Assembly: GCA_964473465.1 (NCBI GenBank)
Contig: CAYYPE010000010.1
Span: 57,696 to 121,695, forward strand
Source of the DNA: CALHRB01 sp964473465
GTDB taxonomy: Bacteria; Bacteroidota; Ignavibacteria; Kapaibacteriales; UBA2268
Length of the DNA: 64,000 nt
Direction: 5' to 3'
The translations under genes and the position numbers were made by a program. Below, one piece after another: positions 62,341 through 64,000 of the stretch (the stretch's first letter is position 1; each line of letters starts with the position of its first letter). Below the pieces are notes generated by a model. It was given only the letters and a program-made list of their open reading frames with translations, made no database searches and was not told where the DNA came from.

Positions 62341-63414
62341 ATGAAAAGGAATTATTACATATTTTCAACTGGTATTTTAAAAAGAAAAAATTTTACTCTT
62401 CAATTCATTCCAAATAAAGAGACCGAGGATTTTATTGATGACAATCAATTCGAGGAAATTATCCTTAGAACAAGGGAAAAAGATGAAAATGTAAGTGATA
62501 GGGACTCAAAATTTATACCTATTACAGATATTGATTCAATTTGTGTTCTTGCTGATATTACTTTCAATAAGAGGTTCTTGGAATTAATATCATATCATAA
62601 GATTCCTATGCACATATTTAATTATTATGGAACATACAAAGGAACATTCTATCCCCCTGATGAAGTGTTTAGTGGTTCTTTACTTATTAAACAAGTTAAG
62701 TTTTTTACTCGACTGTCACGTAGAATTTATTTAGCAAAAAAGTTTGTCCTCGGAGCTGCATCTAATATAAGAAGAAATTTAAAACGCCAAAGCCCGAAAG
62801 CGGCTGAAATCAATAATATTATTAGCTCAATTGAAGAAAAAATTGATGAAATCAACCACTGCAAAGACATACCAAATCTAATGAATATCGAAGGCTTTAT
62901 ACATAAACAATATTACTCTGCTTTTAACTACTTTATCAATTCCGAAATTAAATTCACAAAACGAGAATTCCACCCACCCACGACTCCTATGAATGCACTT
63001 ATTTCTTTTTCTAACGCATTAGTTTATTCTTCCATAGGAAATGAAATTTATAGGACAAAATTATCACCTCTCGTTTCATTTCTGCACGAACCATCTGACA
63101 ATAGACTTTCTTTAATTTTTGATATCGCTGAAATTTTCAAGCCTCTGCTTGGTGACAGGCTTATTTTCAAGATGCTAAATCAAAATTCAATTTCGATTAA
63201 TGACTTCGAATATCGAGATGGGGGTTGCTACCTGAACGAATCAGGCAGAAAAAAATTTGTTGAAGCTTATGACAAAAGACTCGAAAAAACTATTATGCAT
63301 AGGCAATTGAAAAGACCAGTATCATACAGAAGACTTATTAGATTGGAATGTTATAAAATTATAAAACATATAAAAAAAGAAGAAGATTACAAACCTTTTA
63401 TAATATGGTGGTAG
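62341..63414 (+). CDS. cas1: CRISPR integrase Cas1
   Basis: From ATG at 62341 (MKRNYYIFSTG) the product has 357 residues; a TTG 24 bp upstream is a poorer start. The metal-binding triad is recognisable: Glu in NIEGFIHKQYYSAF, His in VSFLHEPSDNRLSL and Asp in IFDIAEIFKPLLGDR. Cas1 with Cas2 inserts new spacers next to the leader. Having cas1-cas2 beside a type III-A operon means that this locus can probably acquire spacers itself. No reverse transcriptase is fused or adjacent. Confidence 0.96.
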   Translation: MKRNYYIFSTGILKRKNFTLQFIPNKETEDFIDDNQFEEIILRTREKDENVSDRDSKFIPITDIDSICVLADITFNKRFLELISYHKIPMHIFNYYGTYKGTFYPPDEVFSGSLLIKQVKFFTRLSRRIYLAKKFVLGAASNIRRNLKRQSPKAAEINNIISSIEEKIDEINHCKDIPNLMNIEGFIHKQYYSAFNYFINSEIKFTKREFHPPTTPMNALISFSNALVYSSIGNEIYRTKLSPLVSFLHEPSDNRLSLIFDIAEIFKPLLGDRLIFKMLNQNSISINDFEYRDGGCYLNESGRKKFVEAYDKRLEKTIMHRQLKRPVSYRRLIRLECYKIIKHIKKEEDYKPFIIWW

Positions 63415-63415
63415 C

Positions 63416-63682
63416 ATGTATTGCATTGCATTTTATGATGTTAATGAAAAAAGAGTTGCAAAAATCCTTAAAATCTTCAGACAATACCTTCATTGGATTC
63501 AAAAATCCGTCTTCGAAGGTTATATAAGTGAATATTTCCTTCAGGAACTAATGGATAAAATTCTTAGGGTAATAGACCCTGTTCAGGATTCGGTGATACT
63601 CTTCGTAATGCAATCCGATAAATATATAAACAAGATTTATCTGGGTTTAGAGAAAGAAGATAAAACTTCAAATATTATATAG
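63416..63682 (+). CDS. cas2: CRISPR adaptation protein Cas2
   Basis: The product has 88 residues with the ferredoxin fold of Cas2: CIAFYDVNEKRVAKILKIFR with the conserved aspartate in YDV, WIQKSVFEGYIS, and DSVILFVMQ. It starts 1 nt after the cas1 stop. Cas2 dimerises and bridges two Cas1 dimers in the integration complex. Confidence 0.95.
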   Translation: MYCIAFYDVNEKRVAKILKIFRQYLHWIQKSVFEGYISEYFLQELMDKILRVIDPVQDSVILFVMQSDKYINKIYLGLEKEDKTSNII

Positions 63683-64000
63683 AACTTATAAAGTTAATAT
63701 CACAAAAAAAAGTCTCGAATGATAAAATAAATCTTAATAAAAATTAGTTAAAAATGCTCTTAAATTAATTCAAATTTTTTCCTAATTAGGTTAAGACTGT
63801 AACGGAGAAGATCGTAGATCTTAATAAATGAAACATTTTGGAAAAATCAATAAAATCATTGATATTTAAAAGAATAACATAACAAAATGCAAAAAAAGAG
63901 AAAATATTTTTTGGTTTCGAGATAATTTTATATTAAATTAGCAAAGTTAAGATATCAAAAGACAGAAATAATCAGTAGTTTGATATTTTAAAATTTGAGG
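63683..64000. other. intergenic region after cas2
   Basis: No gene is seen in these 318 bp. The expected position for a CRISPR leader holds one repeat-like sequence but no array inside the window. Confidence 0.5.
63790..63834. repeat. single CRISPR-repeat-like sequence
   Basis: A 45-nt stretch starts GTTAAGACTG and ends AATAAATGAAAC, resembling the A-x-T-G-A-A-A-C 3' end of many type I/III repeats. It contains a perfect hairpin AAGATC-GTA-GATCTT (63808-63822). No second copy follows in the remaining 166 bp, so it may be a solitary or degenerate repeat, or unrelated. Confidence 0.25.

Overview
The window is AT-rich (about one third G+C by eye) bacterial chromosome. It looks like the Bacteroidota/Chlorobiota side of the tree, possibly Ignavibacteria or Kapabacteria. 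The evidence is several secreted proteins with type A type IX secretion (T9SS) C-terminal sorting domains, a GldL/GldM-like pair at the left edge, recurrent TAnnTTTG -7 promoter elements, and few Shine-Dalgarno sequences. The phylum-level call is inference; no rRNA lies in the window.

Layout. 0-3.2 kb (minus): a GldM-like gene cut by the window edge, a GldL-like membrane protein, an LptF/LptG permease and a small membrane protein. 3.3-13.7 kb (plus): mutL, an exported TPR-CHAT protein, a SpoU-type RNA methyltransferase, plsY, gpsA, an orphan T9SS sorting-domain remnant, pdxJ and asnB. 13.7-19.7 kb, mostly minus: ispG, rhomboid, a hypothetical, rimO (plus), a DedA protein, glyA. 19.9-34.4 kb: tRNA(CAT), a PDZ/GAF/PP2C membrane phosphatase, a giant DUF11-type T9SS protein, an AbgT transporter, an OmpP1/FadL-like protein with an aromatic-rich lipoprotein, tRNA-Leu(TAA), a YbjT-like reductase and a flavin-reductase-fold protein.

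34.5-50.1 kb is the most unusual part: nine same-strand genes for surface and secreted proteins. In transcription order they are three T9SS proteins sharing a C-terminal domain I cannot name, two small pilin-like exported proteins, a PapD-like chaperone, an usher-like outer-membrane protein fused to an OmpA peptidoglycan-binding domain, a DUF1573 protein, and a BNR-repeat T9SS protein. I read the middle as a non-classical chaperone-usher fibre system. The usher's signal peptide is separated from its body by a nine-T tract that breaks the frame, either a phase-variable switch or a sequencing error. In front of the cluster is a divergent control region with three copies of a 24-bp dyad (AAATACC-N9-GTATTTTT). 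Two of them sit exactly 20 nt from a TATTTTTG element on opposite strands. The divergent side leads to an unknown 146-residue protein and then a PAS / degenerate receiver / LuxR regulator, which is a candidate controller.

53.2-63.7 kb is a type III-A CRISPR-Cas locus: cas6 (plus), a minus-strand operon cas10-csm2-csm3-csm4-csm5 followed by a CARF-HEPN ribonuclease (TM1812/Csx2-like) and a Csx3-P-loop fusion, then divergent cas1-cas2. It should make cyclic oligoadenylate (Cas10 GGDD), respond to it (CARF-HEPN) and possibly remove it (Csx3 ring nuclease). csm5 is frameshifted at a nine-A tract just after its start. No CRISPR array is visible; one repeat-like sequence after cas2 hints that it may lie near or beyond the right edge.
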